In this document: piece by piece, positions 8,337 through 17,100 of the stretch | Position numbering within the stretch: position 1 is the stretch's first letter | How the letters are laid out: each line of letters starts with the position of its first letter | Assembly (NCBI GenBank): GCA_905200615.1 | Contig: CAJKLB010000011.1 | Location: forward strand, 1-59,975 | From: an uncultured Selenomonadales bacterium | GTDB lineage: Bacteria; Bacillota; Clostridia; Christensenellales; QALW01 | DNA: 59,975 bases | Reading direction: 5' to 3' | Position numbers and translations under genes: made by a program | The notes under the pieces: model-generated | What the model was told of the DNA's origin: nothing | Database searches by the model: none | What the model saw: only the letters and a program-made list of their open reading frames with translations

Positions 8337-8340
8337 TTTT
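8300..8340 (+). terminator. Rho-independent terminator
   Basis: Stem AGAGTGACA (8301-8309) with TGTCACTCT (8322-8330), 12-base loop, followed by TCCTGATTTTTTC. It ends rightward transcription from the recombinase operon. Confidence 0.7.
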
Positions 8341-8440
8341 TTCGTTGCCCGCCAACAGTCAGCCCATGTGTCTGACACTTATCACGAGTTTTTCTGTTGC
8401 TCGCCAACCATCGGCTCATACATCCAACATTCATTACGGG
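8336..8440. repeat. Two degenerate ~53-bp tandem repeats
   Basis: Units 8336-8388 and 8389-8440 align along their length: each starts TTTTTC(T)GTTGC, continues with CGCCAAC and a CATC/CATG-containing middle, and ends with CACGAG or TACGGG before a T5 run. No gene lies in 8341-8511. The function is unknown; the place beside an integrase suggests an attachment or recombination site, or a decayed RNA. Confidence 0.55.
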
Positions 8441-8511
8441 TTTTTAAGGTGTCAGGTCACCTTACATCTTTAATAAGAAGAAGCGGATTTGCCTATTTTT
8501 AATCTTTGATA

Positions 8512-9270
8512 TTATGCAGAAAATAATTCTAAATTCTCCGGTCTATTCCTTTCACTCCAAAGGATTACTCTTATATCATATTTAAAAAAAGCTTCTTTTA
8601 TCTTATTTTTTATTTTATTTTGATCATTCAATATAACTATTAATTGACTGTCAGTTTTTCTTGCAGACTTTGTATCATTCCATGAGAAAATAACATTTCC
8701 TACATTAGATTGGTTTGGCGTATTAACTGCCTGACATAACCTTTCTGGGTTCTTTTTATTTCTCTGAAATAAAAAATCATAATTATGACTAAGTCCTGAG
8801 ACACCTATAAATTGTACATTTTCACTATGGTAAATTTCTCTTTCCAAAAAGAAATTTTGTATATCATCTAAAAAAAAGGAAGATACTTTCGATTTTGATG
8901 TAGCAAACATATCATCAATGCGTAACATAGCTTGAATAAATAAATGTTTTTTTTGAGCAAAATTATCAAATGAAGTTTCTGCTATTATCTCATTTCCTCT
9001 TAATTGAACACCGTATTGCAATAAAATTGCATTCAAATGTTCTTTTCGATTACATGTAAATTGTATTCCATTCATTTTCAAATTGTTTATAACAGCACCA
9101 TCATCGGTAAAACATATATTATCACCAATTTGCTTGACATAAATCTGCAAATAGTCATTTGCATTATCAAGATATGGTGTAGTAATCTCATAATACTCCC
9201 CAATTTTATCAAATTTAATCTCATTTTTTATCCATGTTGTATATTGATCAATCAATTGTTGAATATCCAA
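8512..9270 (-). CDS. DUF1828/DUF1829 domain protein
   Basis: A 252-residue protein with an N-terminal DUF1828-like region (about 28-115: TPYLDNANDYLQIYVKQ, ICFTDDGAVINNLKMNGI) and a C-terminal DUF1829-like region (about 130-245). It is the second gene of an AT-rich minus-strand operon, 12 bases behind the DUF6978-like gene. Proteins of this pair are found in phages, prophages and genomic islands and have no proven function. AT-rich codons differ sharply from prophage 1 and clearly from prophage 2, which points to separate acquisition. No membrane segment or signal peptide is seen. A phage-exclusion or toxin-antitoxin role is a hypothesis from location only. Confidence 0.75.
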   Translation of the reverse strand: MDIQQLIDQYTTWIKNEIKFDKIGEYYEITTPYLDNANDYLQIYVKQIGDNICFTDDGAVINNLKMNGIQFTCNRKEHLNAILLQYGVQLRGNEIIAETSFDNFAQKKHLFIQAMLRIDDMFATSKSKVSSFFLDDIQNFFLEREIYHSENVQFIGVSGLSHNYDFLFQRNKKNPERLCQAVNTPNQSNVGNVIFSWNDTKSARKTDSQLIVILNDQNKIKNKIKEAFFKYDIRVILWSERNRPENLELFSA

Positions 9271-9282
9271 AAATGTCCCCCC

Positions 9283-9753
9283 TCATCCTAATATCATTTC
9301 TGTTTGATATTTAATCTCAGGTTGTTTAACTACATTAAATTTTATTAAAAATTCCATTGCATTCTCTTTAAACTTGTCACTTAGAATATTTTCGGCAGAA
9401 AAAGCTTGTTGTCGGCCATATTTTTCAGTATATATATGCCAATGATTTCCTTTTATCCTTTCTCCATTAGGATTTATATGCACACTAGACGGGTTTATAT
9501 GCAACTCCAACAACATAATTCCATTCTGTTTAATATGTGCGCCCATATTATATTTTAATGCATTAATTTTTCCTCTATAAATTTCTATATCAAATATATC
9601 TTTTTTTGTATCGCCAATAACATTAAATTTTTCCTTTCCTCCTAATTCAGGAAAAATTATCTGCGAAACTAAAGAACTTTTTAGCATTGATAATAATTTA
9701 TCTGCTTCATTTTGTGTTATTTTTCCCGAACTCAATTTATTTATCTCCCTCAT
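9283..9753 (-). CDS. DUF6978-like protein
   Basis: A 156-residue soluble protein. The N-terminus LSSGKITQNEADKLLSMLKS and a beta-rich core (FDIEIYRGKINALKYNMGA, LLELHINPSSVHINPNGERIKGNHWHIYTE) resemble the DUF6978 family often encoded beside DUF1828 genes. The HINP-x3-HINP and GNHWHIY histidines are notable and could form a metal or catalytic site. It is first in a two-gene operon with its own promoter (TAGACA-17-TACAAT). The ribosome site (GGAG, 13 bases from the ATG) is weak. Function unknown. Confidence 0.65.
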   Translation of the reverse strand: MREINKLSSGKITQNEADKLLSMLKSSLVSQIIFPELGGKEKFNVIGDTKKDIFDIEIYRGKINALKYNMGAHIKQNGIMLLELHINPSSVHINPNGERIKGNHWHIYTEKYGRQQAFSAENILSDKFKENAMEFLIKFNVVKQPEIKYQTEMILG

Positions 9754-9783
9754 TTATTACAAATATCTCCAATTTATAAGATA

Positions 9784-9812
9784 ATTGTAGCATAAAGGAG
9801 TTTTCTTGTCTA
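9784..9812 (-). promoter_or_regulatory. Promoter of the DUF6978/DUF1828 operon
   Basis: Minus strand -35 TAGACA (9812-9807) and -10 TACAAT (9789-9784) with exactly 17 bases between them, 31 bases before the ATG at 9753. A dedicated promoter would allow expression in the lysogen. Confidence 0.65.
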
Positions 9813-9865
9813 CCTTAACAAATAAATTACAAAAAATATATTTCAAAATGTTCCATAACAGAAGC

Positions 9866-9897
9866 TATCCCCCGAGGTACTTCACCCCCGGGGGATA
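9866..9897. terminator. Strong hairpin downstream of the lysis genes
   Basis: Arms TATCCCCCG (9866-9874) and CGGGGGATA (9889-9897), 14-base loop, 10 bases beyond the holin stop. There is no clear T run on either side, so it may be a processing or terminator-like end of the late transcript. Confidence 0.55.
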
Positions 9898-9907
9898 AAC
9901 TGGCACA

Positions 9908-10111
9908 CTATTTATTCTTATTATATTGCACCGAACTGATCCCCAGCAGCACGCCGAGGAAGGTATCCACAGCCGTAATTGTGCCTACCACCTGTTCACC
10001 AAACGGAAAGCCCCAGATCCCCGCCAGGGCGAAGTACAGCGTGCCCAATGCGGGCAATAAGTACATTGCGATCCATTTTAACACATCATAAGCTTTATTT
10101 GATAATTTCAT
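9908..10111 (-). CDS. Phage holin, phi-LC3-like
   Basis: Sixty-seven residues with two membrane helices (about 10-30 and 38-58) and a short basic tail (QYNKNK), matching the small class II holins of Gram-positive phages (the core is LPALGTLYFALAGIWGFPFG). It makes holes in the membrane so the lysin can reach the wall. It follows the lysin by 12 bases and is the last gene of the late operon. Confidence 0.9.
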   Translation of the reverse strand: MKLSNKAYDVLKWIAMYLLPALGTLYFALAGIWGFPFGEQVVGTITAVDTFLGVLLGISSVQYNKNK

Positions 10112-10123
10112 TTTTCATTCTCC

Positions 10124-11002
10124 TTATTCTTTTATCAATTTTCCTGCTTTCAGCAGGTTGAGCATCTTTGTGTTTTGTTCCGCCGTTCCCCTGTAGCCTG
10201 CAATGCCGTTGGCTCCTGCGATTTCTTTCCGGTGCGCATAGCTGGAATCCACCTTAACGGCTTTTAGCGCGTCCACAATGCTGTTGGTATTCCCTATGTA
10301 TTGCGGATAATATTCCACGGACGGAACGCTTTCCGCCGGCTCTTTTCCGCTCAAAATCTCATTTACACGCGCCTGTACCTCTTCATAGCTGTACGGTGTT
10401 TCCGCGGGGATCCGTTGCTTACGCTCCGCCCCGTTGCCGTACTTTCCGTTGATCACTTCTTTGGCTACTTCATCCAGACTCTTCTGCGGGGTTTCCGTGT
10501 CCGTTTCCGGCTGCTCTTGCTCATATTCCGGTACGCCGTAGCCGCGAATATACCGCGCGTTTACCGCGATTTCCCGCCGGCCTACCGCGTTATTCAGGTT
10601 GCCTTCAATTACCGTAATTTTGCCGTTTTCTGCCTTTTCTACGATCCCTACATGATCCGGCCAGCCCGTATTATCTCCTTTTCCGCTGTCCTGCCAGTCA
10701 TAAAAGAGGATATCCCCCGCCTTGGGAGTGTACGCGTCATTTTCTTCCCAGATCCCTTTTTCCTGCATCAGCTGGATCATGCGTCCGCAGCTGCATTCGG
10801 TGGGAATCAAGTCCGTACATCCGCAGGCGATCGCCGCCGATGACACGAACACGGCGCACCACGCGTCGGTATATTTCACTTTATACCCACGTGCCAGCGG
10901 CGTGTGTCCGTTGTAAAGATCGATGATCTCCCGAAAGCTTCCGTCCTCCTCCTTTTTCCCAAGCCAGGTTCTCGCCTGCTCAATCAGTTTCTTTCCTTCC
11001 AT
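10124..11002 (-). CDS. Endolysin, CHAP amidase/endopeptidase with Cpl-7 repeat
   Basis: A 292-residue lysin. The CHAP domain (about 5-150) shows the catalytic cysteine in YTDAWCAVFVS and the histidine in WPDHVGIVEK. A Cpl-7 (CW_7) wall-binding repeat follows (SLDEVAKEVINGKYGNG to VQARVNEILSG, about 173-218), then a C-terminal repeat-like domain (YYPQYIGNTNSIVDALKAVKVDSS, about 225-290) of the type seen in clostridial lysins. No signal peptide, so release depends on the holin next door. It cuts peptide or amide bonds of peptidoglycan at lysis; the exact bond is not visible. Confidence 0.9.
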   Translation of the reverse strand: MEGKKLIEQARTWLGKKEEDGSFREIIDLYNGHTPLARGYKVKYTDAWCAVFVSSAAIACGCTDLIPTECSCGRMIQLMQEKGIWEENDAYTPKAGDILFYDWQDSGKGDNTGWPDHVGIVEKAENGKITVIEGNLNNAVGRREIAVNARYIRGYGVPEYEQEQPETDTETPQKSLDEVAKEVINGKYGNGAERKQRIPAETPYSYEEVQARVNEILSGKEPAESVPSVEYYPQYIGNTNSIVDALKAVKVDSSYAHRKEIAGANGIAGYRGTAEQNTKMLNLLKAGKLIKE

Positions 11003-11015
11003 TTTAGTTTCCTCC

Positions 11016-11285
11016 TTAATTTGGTTTGTGAAAATCTTCTAAGTCAGTCAGCCGGTGATTGATCACTTTGATCTGCTCTTCCACCACCGGCATTCTGCGG
11101 GCAAACCCATTGTGTTCCCGCACTTCCCGTGTCAGCTCGTCAATTTTTGTATCCGTTACCGCCTGATTGATCCGTATGCTGTTTTCTGTTTTCCTCGCCG
11201 TCATAAGACAGGTGATGACTACCCCTATCAGAGACAATCCTCCTGTTATGATTGCTGTTATAATTGCTTCACTCATTTTTGCCAC
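11016..11285 (-). CDS. XhlA-like membrane-anchored lysis accessory protein
   Basis: Eighty-nine residues with one membrane helix (about 8-28) followed by a coiled coil (32-85, with VEEQIKVINHRLTDLEDF). This layout resembles XhlA-type hemolysin/holin accessory proteins, although in XhlA the helix is C-terminal. It precedes the lysin by 13 bases. A pinholin partner or minor tail role cannot be excluded. Confidence 0.6.
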   Translation of the reverse strand: MAKMSEAIITAIITGGLSLIGVVITCLMTARKTENSIRINQAVTDTKIDELTREVREHNGFARRMPVVEEQIKVINHRLTDLEDFHKPN

Positions 11286-11286
11286 C

Positions 11287-11610
11287 TTAAATCCTGTAAA
11301 TATAATAACTGCGGTATGTTTTCTCTGCTTGTATCTTCAGGCGATATCCTTTCTTTCGCACTCTTTCAATCAATTTTTGTGCTTCCGTTCGCTGTACCGT
11401 GTTACCGGTAATACCAAGAAATTTTCCTAATTTCTCTGCACTAATCCGATGATCCCAATCTTTTTCAAAATGCGGGCATGCTTCTACCATATATCCCCCA
11501 TCTTTTAATTCCCTGGCCCTCCACCCTTGAACAGGCGTTCCGTCAAGAATCTTTCGGCACCGATGCGCATACGCGTTCGCGCAGTCAAAGCATAGGCTAT
11601 GTTTTTCCAT
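11287..11610 (-). CDS. Small Cys-motif phage protein with HTH
   Basis: A 107-residue protein. N-terminal cysteines (CFDCANAYAHRC and CPHF, about 8-48) could bind zinc; the C-terminal half (EKLGKFLGITGNTVQRTEAQKLIERVR) looks like a winged helix. Small zinc-plus-helix proteins of this kind are scattered in Clostridia prophages. Its position between the fibre and lysis genes is unusual for a DNA-binding protein and may mark a late moron. Confidence 0.6.
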   Translation of the reverse strand: MEKHSLCFDCANAYAHRCRKILDGTPVQGWRARELKDGGYMVEACPHFEKDWDHRISAEKLGKFLGITGNTVQRTEAQKLIERVRKKGYRLKIQAEKTYRSYYIYRI

Positions 11611-11622
11611 TATGTTATCCCC

Positions 11623-14067
11623 TTATTTTTTTGTTAATGTTAGTCTATCGCTATCGCTGCCGGCCAACAGATTCCCACTTTCATCACCTATCGCAACTTT
11701 TAGATCTGTGCCGTCAACATATATCCAAAGATTATACTTTGTCCCTGTTGACCAATGATTAAATGATGTTACAAAACGTGATGTCCATTGTGTACCATCC
11801 CCATACCACGGCACAGCACTCGCATTTACAGCAGATTCTTCATTGTTCAATATGTTTCCGCCGTATGCCGCATTGTAATATGTTACATAATAATCAGCAC
11901 CATAAACAAGCAGCGACGCTTTTCCTGCAAAAGTAACAGGGCCGCTCGTACAATTTACAGGCACATTATCAAGTACAGGCTCTTTTATCTTTCCTTTTAT
12001 GTAAATATCAACATATACGGTTTTGCCCGTATCCCCTGACATAGATGATGGACGCACAAAATACCATCCCCCCGTGGAAGTGGTAGTATTAGAATCTGCG
12101 CTTGCCGGGTATTCCAGCATAAAACTATGACTATTACTCCCGCTAATACTAATCATTTGATATGGGATACTTTCAAACACAAAAGGATATGTCTCTGAAT
12201 ATATCTTATTTGATTCATAAACTGTTCCCCATTGATTTACACAATAGACGTCATTGCATATTTTTCTACCCCAACACTCCATCATATAATCGTTCCATTT
12301 CCTGTAACTCCATATTCCTGATGATCCTTGCTCTACTATATAAGCTGCGGGAACAGCTCCCGCATCGCCTTTCTCTCCTTTTAAATCTGCTGAAGACGTT
12401 CCGCTGGCTGACGTTATCGTCAGTATGGTACCGTTCCAAGTATGTGTACAAGATACTCCATCTGCTCCCGCTGGTCCTTCATTCCCCGTATCTCCTTTAG
12501 GTCCTTGTATCCCCTGTGGTCCTTGTTCTCCTATTTCACCTTTTTCACCTTTTAAATCAACCGAAGAGGTTCCACTGGCAGATGTTATGGTTAAAACAGT
12601 TCCATTCCATTCATGTGTTGCTGAAATACCATTGCTACCGGCTTCCCCGGCAGCACCAGGTTCTCCTTTATCCCCTGTATCTCCTTTCGGTCCCTGCGGT
12701 CCTCGAAGATCTTCAAGCTGTGCCTGAGTAAAGTCATCATAAGTAAACGGATCTCCTTTATCTCCTTTTGCCCCCTGAAGAGGTCCATTATTTACCCATC
12801 CGTTAGCAGCATCATAAATATAAATATCATATGGTGCGGCTGAGCCAACCCCATAGGCATCTCCAATAGCAGGATCAGTTATATTTACTGAAAGGGCTTC
12901 CACTGTATCATAATATCCAAGTACTTTAAATCCAGCTCCAGTATCTCCTTTTTCTCCTTTGGGTCCTTGCTCTCCGGCAACACCCTGAGGCCCCTGTTCT
13001 CCCTGTATTCCTTGTATTCCCTGTTCCCCTTGTGGTCCCCGTTCTCCAGTATCGCCCTTGTCCCCTTTCGGTCCTTCTGCGCCTGTGGCTCCGGGTTCTC
13101 CCTGTTCACCTTTTTCACCCTTTAAATCAGCTGAAGAGGTTCCGCTGGCAGATGTTATATAAAGAATTGTTCCATCCCAAGAATGTGTACAAGAAAATCC
13201 ATCTGCTCCGGTATCGCCTTTGGGGCCTGTAGCTCCGGTATCACCAGGATCTCCTTTATCACCTTTTTCTCCTTTAAGAGAGACAAGCTGTTCCGCCGTG
13301 AAATCCTCATAAATAAACGGATCCCCCTTATCACCTTTTTCTCCTTGTGCTCCCGTTTCCCCCTGGTCACCCTTATCTCCCTTTTCTCCTTTTAATGACG
13401 CAAGTTGTTCCGGTGTAAAATCCGCATACGTAAAGGCATCTCCTTTGTCCCCTTTGTCGCCTTTAGGAACAAAGGCTTCTGTCGTTCCCTGCTCGTCGGT
13501 TATTATGATCTTTGCTCCATTTGCCTGACCTTCCACTTTTGCGGATGGGCTATACCCGTCAAATACCCCTTCTTCCAGATCGTTTCGGATATCTGTAACA
13601 AGAAGATTGACTTCTTCCACCTTTTGATTGATTTCATTCTCATAAGCAGATAAATTTCGGTCAAGAACTTCCTCCGTAAAATCGTCTCTGCCCACCGCCG
13701 TAAAATAGATTGCAGTAGGTATGGAAAGTATTGTTTCTTCCGCCTCTCCGCTTGCATCCAACGCCGTGATAACAAGAACGCTCTGCATCTGTCCGCCATA
13801 TCGCGTCATATCAATTGTAATATCCCTTTTCAGAGTATTCCCCTGCGGTGTAAGCGCTGCGGACGGCTGATATCCCGCGCCCGGAGAATTAAATTCAATG
13901 CGATAGGTAAGCGTCTTCTGCAGGGAATCAAGATATTCTGTAAGTGCGGGGGATAATATGTAGATTAACTCAGTCGCCCCGTCTTCATACTGCATTCCTC
14001 CCCATTGCAGCGTATTGGGGATTATTGTATCCTTTGTTACGGTGTATTCTATTGTTCTTATGGCCAT
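11623..14067 (-). CDS. Collagen-like tail fibre/host-recognition protein
   Basis: An 814-residue protein. An N-terminal virion-attachment domain (1-135, BppU-like baseplate character), a coiled coil (140-170), then long Gly-X-Y collagen-like blocks rich in GDKGD and GEKGD are broken by three to four small repeated modules (one type FTYADFTPEQLASLKGEKG, another HEWNGTVLTITSASGTSS). A C-terminal beta-rich head (about 600-814) is the likely receptor-binding part. The repeated modules are near-identical at DNA level, so copy number can change by recombination. The gene is directly downstream of the 2,732-residue protein and is followed by the lysis block. Confidence 0.88.
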   Translation of the reverse strand: MAIRTIEYTVTKDTIIPNTLQWGGMQYEDGATELIYILSPALTEYLDSLQKTLTYRIEFNSPGAGYQPSAALTPQGNTLKRDITIDMTRYGGQMQSVLVITALDASGEAEETILSIPTAIYFTAVGRDDFTEEVLDRNLSAYENEINQKVEEVNLLVTDIRNDLEEGVFDGYSPSAKVEGQANGAKIIITDEQGTTEAFVPKGDKGDKGDAFTYADFTPEQLASLKGEKGDKGDQGETGAQGEKGDKGDPFIYEDFTAEQLVSLKGEKGDKGDPGDTGATGPKGDTGADGFSCTHSWDGTILYITSASGTSSADLKGEKGEQGEPGATGAEGPKGDKGDTGERGPQGEQGIQGIQGEQGPQGVAGEQGPKGEKGDTGAGFKVLGYYDTVEALSVNITDPAIGDAYGVGSAAPYDIYIYDAANGWVNNGPLQGAKGDKGDPFTYDDFTQAQLEDLRGPQGPKGDTGDKGEPGAAGEAGSNGISATHEWNGTVLTITSASGTSSVDLKGEKGEIGEQGPQGIQGPKGDTGNEGPAGADGVSCTHTWNGTILTITSASGTSSADLKGEKGDAGAVPAAYIVEQGSSGIWSYRKWNDYMMECWGRKICNDVYCVNQWGTVYESNKIYSETYPFVFESIPYQMISISGSNSHSFMLEYPASADSNTTTSTGGWYFVRPSSMSGDTGKTVYVDIYIKGKIKEPVLDNVPVNCTSGPVTFAGKASLLVYGADYYVTYYNAAYGGNILNNEESAVNASAVPWYGDGTQWTSRFVTSFNHWSTGTKYNLWIYVDGTDLKVAIGDESGNLLAGSDSDRLTLTKK

Positions 14068-14121
14068 GCTTCCTCCTTAAACAACACAGCCCCGTACATC
14101 GTTTTTGTACAGGGCCGTATA

Positions 14122-17100
14122 TTATGCTTTCCATGCAGTGATGATATCTTCGGTATTTTCCTTGCTTTTCGTTTGTTTTTCTGCCTTCGTCTCATTTTCC
14201 CGCTCTTTTTTGATATAGTACTCTACTGCCGATCCTCCGTTTTTCTCCTCGACAAATACTTTTTCATACCCATCAAGGAAATATGCCTTTGCCAATGCCA
14301 TTTTATCTTTATCTTTTAGCCTGTTATACCTTTCCTCGGTGATGTCCACGACATTCATCAACCGGATTTCCTCATAACTGTATATCAGGCTTGCTTTTGC
14401 ATAAGCATTCGCATACCCGTAAAGATTTTTTATAACCTTGGCTTTTTGCGCGTCCGTAAGCTTTCTGTATTCAGCGCTTCTCACAGCTTCCGATACATAA
14501 TCCGTCACACGCTGTCCTCTTACGGTTGCATACGTCTGATATTCTTCCGCGCTTAAATTCTTCTTTGTTCCCTTAAAGCTAAAGTATTTCGGCGCAGAAT
14601 CAGGCAACACCGAAGGATTACCCGTTGCCTTTGCAAGCCGCGTCAGTTCTTCCGTAATCGTATTCTCTTCTACTGTCGATAAATATCCCGGTGAAATAAA
14701 GTTCTGAAAAAAGCGTTTCATCCAGCTGCCGGTATTCTCTTTTTCGCCCCAGGCGTTTATATCCGCCGGCCGAGTTTGCGATAGTCCCGGTACTTTCGAT
14801 TCTACCATATTCATGGCAGATTGCAGCCAAGTAGGAATATTGGACGTTTTATCTATATAATTTATTCTGCTTGTATCATCAAAGGTATTTGCAATTTTTC
14901 CGCCGACAGTCGGTAATGCCTGTGAAAAATATGAGGAAACCATCTTGGAGGAAATCGATACTAACCCATTTTTCTTGCCGTACCGTACCGAATTAATTAC
15001 ATCATTCATTCCGCTTAACATTGACAATTCCGTGATAACATCCATTCCGGCAATAACTGAATCGATAATGTTCGCGCCAGAATTATTATCCTCCGCCGTA
15101 AACTGTTCCATGATTGCCGCGCCGATAAAAAAAGGAATACACGCCGGCGCTGCCCAGTCAAGCGTATAGGAGACGTCGCCTATCTGTATCGCGTACTCCT
15201 GTTCTCCGTTGAGTTTGCGCCACAACTCATCATCGTCCCCAACGAATCCGACAGTAATAACGCCGAGAGAAGAAAGCAGCATTCCGACTGCCATAATCCC
15301 CGTACCCGTCAAACCGCTTGCCAAGCCGTCACAGAACTGCGATAAAGATATATTTCCGTTTCTTACATCATAAATCCCCTTTGTTAAGATTTTTACAAGG
15401 CCTACGGGGCTGTACTCTATTCCGCGCTTTAAAATATTGACAGGCGTTTTTTTGAACGGCAGAAGTGCTTCTGTCGCTATGTTTGCAGCCTTATTTGAAT
15501 TTGAAAAGCGTTGAATCGCATTTGCGATTGCACTGGCATCTCTGTAGGTTGCCTTTTGTGCTTCCAAAATGGCATACTGCCGTGCTTCGGAAAGCAGCTT
15601 TGGCGAAATATTGTTTATATCCGCCTTGCGCGCCTGAAGGAAGCTACCTAACGCTGTTATGTAATGCCGCTTTAAGAACAGCTTATCCGTTCCTTCCAAA
15701 ACATTGCCGTAACCCCTCCGTATTCCTTCCAAAACATCCGTTTTAAACACTCTTCGCTGGTCTGCTATAGTGCGTTTCGGATTATACTTGCCGTTCCCGG
15801 TTACGATATCCGACATTTCATCAAAATCGTTTGCTGCAAATTCCTTATATTTTTTATCAACAATCAATGCTTTTGTACGCTGGCTTTCCTCCTTTATTAT
15901 TACTGTTTCAAGGGCGGATGCAACCATGTTTTTCATTTTTACCGCAGGTACAAATATTGCGTTCCCCACAAGATTCCGCACCATTGTAACGGGATTCGCC
16001 AGCATCGCCATATACCGCCAGGCATTCCATTTATCAAGGAAGGTTGATGGAACCTGCGCCGCTAAATCCCGCATAATTGCTCCGTAAGAAATTTCAAAAT
16101 CCGCCGCCGTTTTTGATTCAGCAAGCTGTTCTGCCAGTGTGGGGTTAATCTCCACCGGAGCATAACGGTAATTTTTGCCCTTATCGTCTTTCCCAACGCC
16201 GAATCGGCGTTTATATCGCGTTTCCAGATCCTTATTCAGCGTTTGCACAGCGCGCTGTACAAATACAAGCTGACTGATACCGTCCATGCGCTTTAGAAGT
16301 TTCATTGCCTGCAGGGCCTGTCCGGTGCGCGTTCCCACCTCGGAAAGCTCTGCGGTGAGCTTTACAACATTGGCAGCATCCTTCCTCTCAATTGCAAGCG
16401 CGAGCATCGTTTCTCCTACGGCGATAGCTTCGTCGGAGATTTTGTTATCCTTTACCGCGTTTTCCCATATCCGCTCGGCGTCTCCGCGTTCAACATCTCT
16501 TTGGGCTTTTTTCAGGCTCTGGTCATTAGATATCGGTGTATAGGAAATATCTCCGCTTAAAATCTGCTGCTTCACTGTATTCATCATTTCATCCGTAAGC
16601 TTTCCGCCTTCGATAATCGTGCGCACATGCCGCCGTACTTTTGTACCGTCCTTCACGCTTTGAGGAACCGGATTCTCAAAGTTCTCTTTCCCCGTCACCT
16701 CTTCCCCCGGGGCAATGGTTCCGTGCTCCTTCCCGGCTTCAGCAAACAGTTCTCCGATGCGCCTGATGTATTCCTCTTCCGTTATTTCCCCGTTTTTTCG
16801 CTGATCCGTTACCTCTTCATATTTCTGTGTGTAATCCGCAGGAATAGAATATTGTGTTTCTTTTGTATCATTTTTTGCATTTTTGAATATAATACTATTG
16901 ACAGATTGCCGATACCGTGCTAAACTGTTATTGTAATCAGCAGTCATAATGTTGTTGGGGAATTGGACCCCAGGGATATTATGTTGCTGGTTACTTTTTT
17001 TATCTGCATACAGTATCCTGCCCTCTTCGCCTGCTGTTTGCACGTAGTTTTGAATATTCTCTTTACCATACCCGCTAAGCATTATATTGGCGTCTATTTC

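Noticed and set aside
9866..9897. attL of prophage 2 at the GC-rich hairpin
   Set aside because: It shares no sequence with the attR core at 41,931-41,947, so it does not fit an attachment site.
11623..14067. Collagen-like repeats as a CRISPR array or DNA satellite
   Set aside because: The repeats follow codon triplets (Gly-X-Y), vary in spacing and translate cleanly; there are no unique spacers or cas genes.
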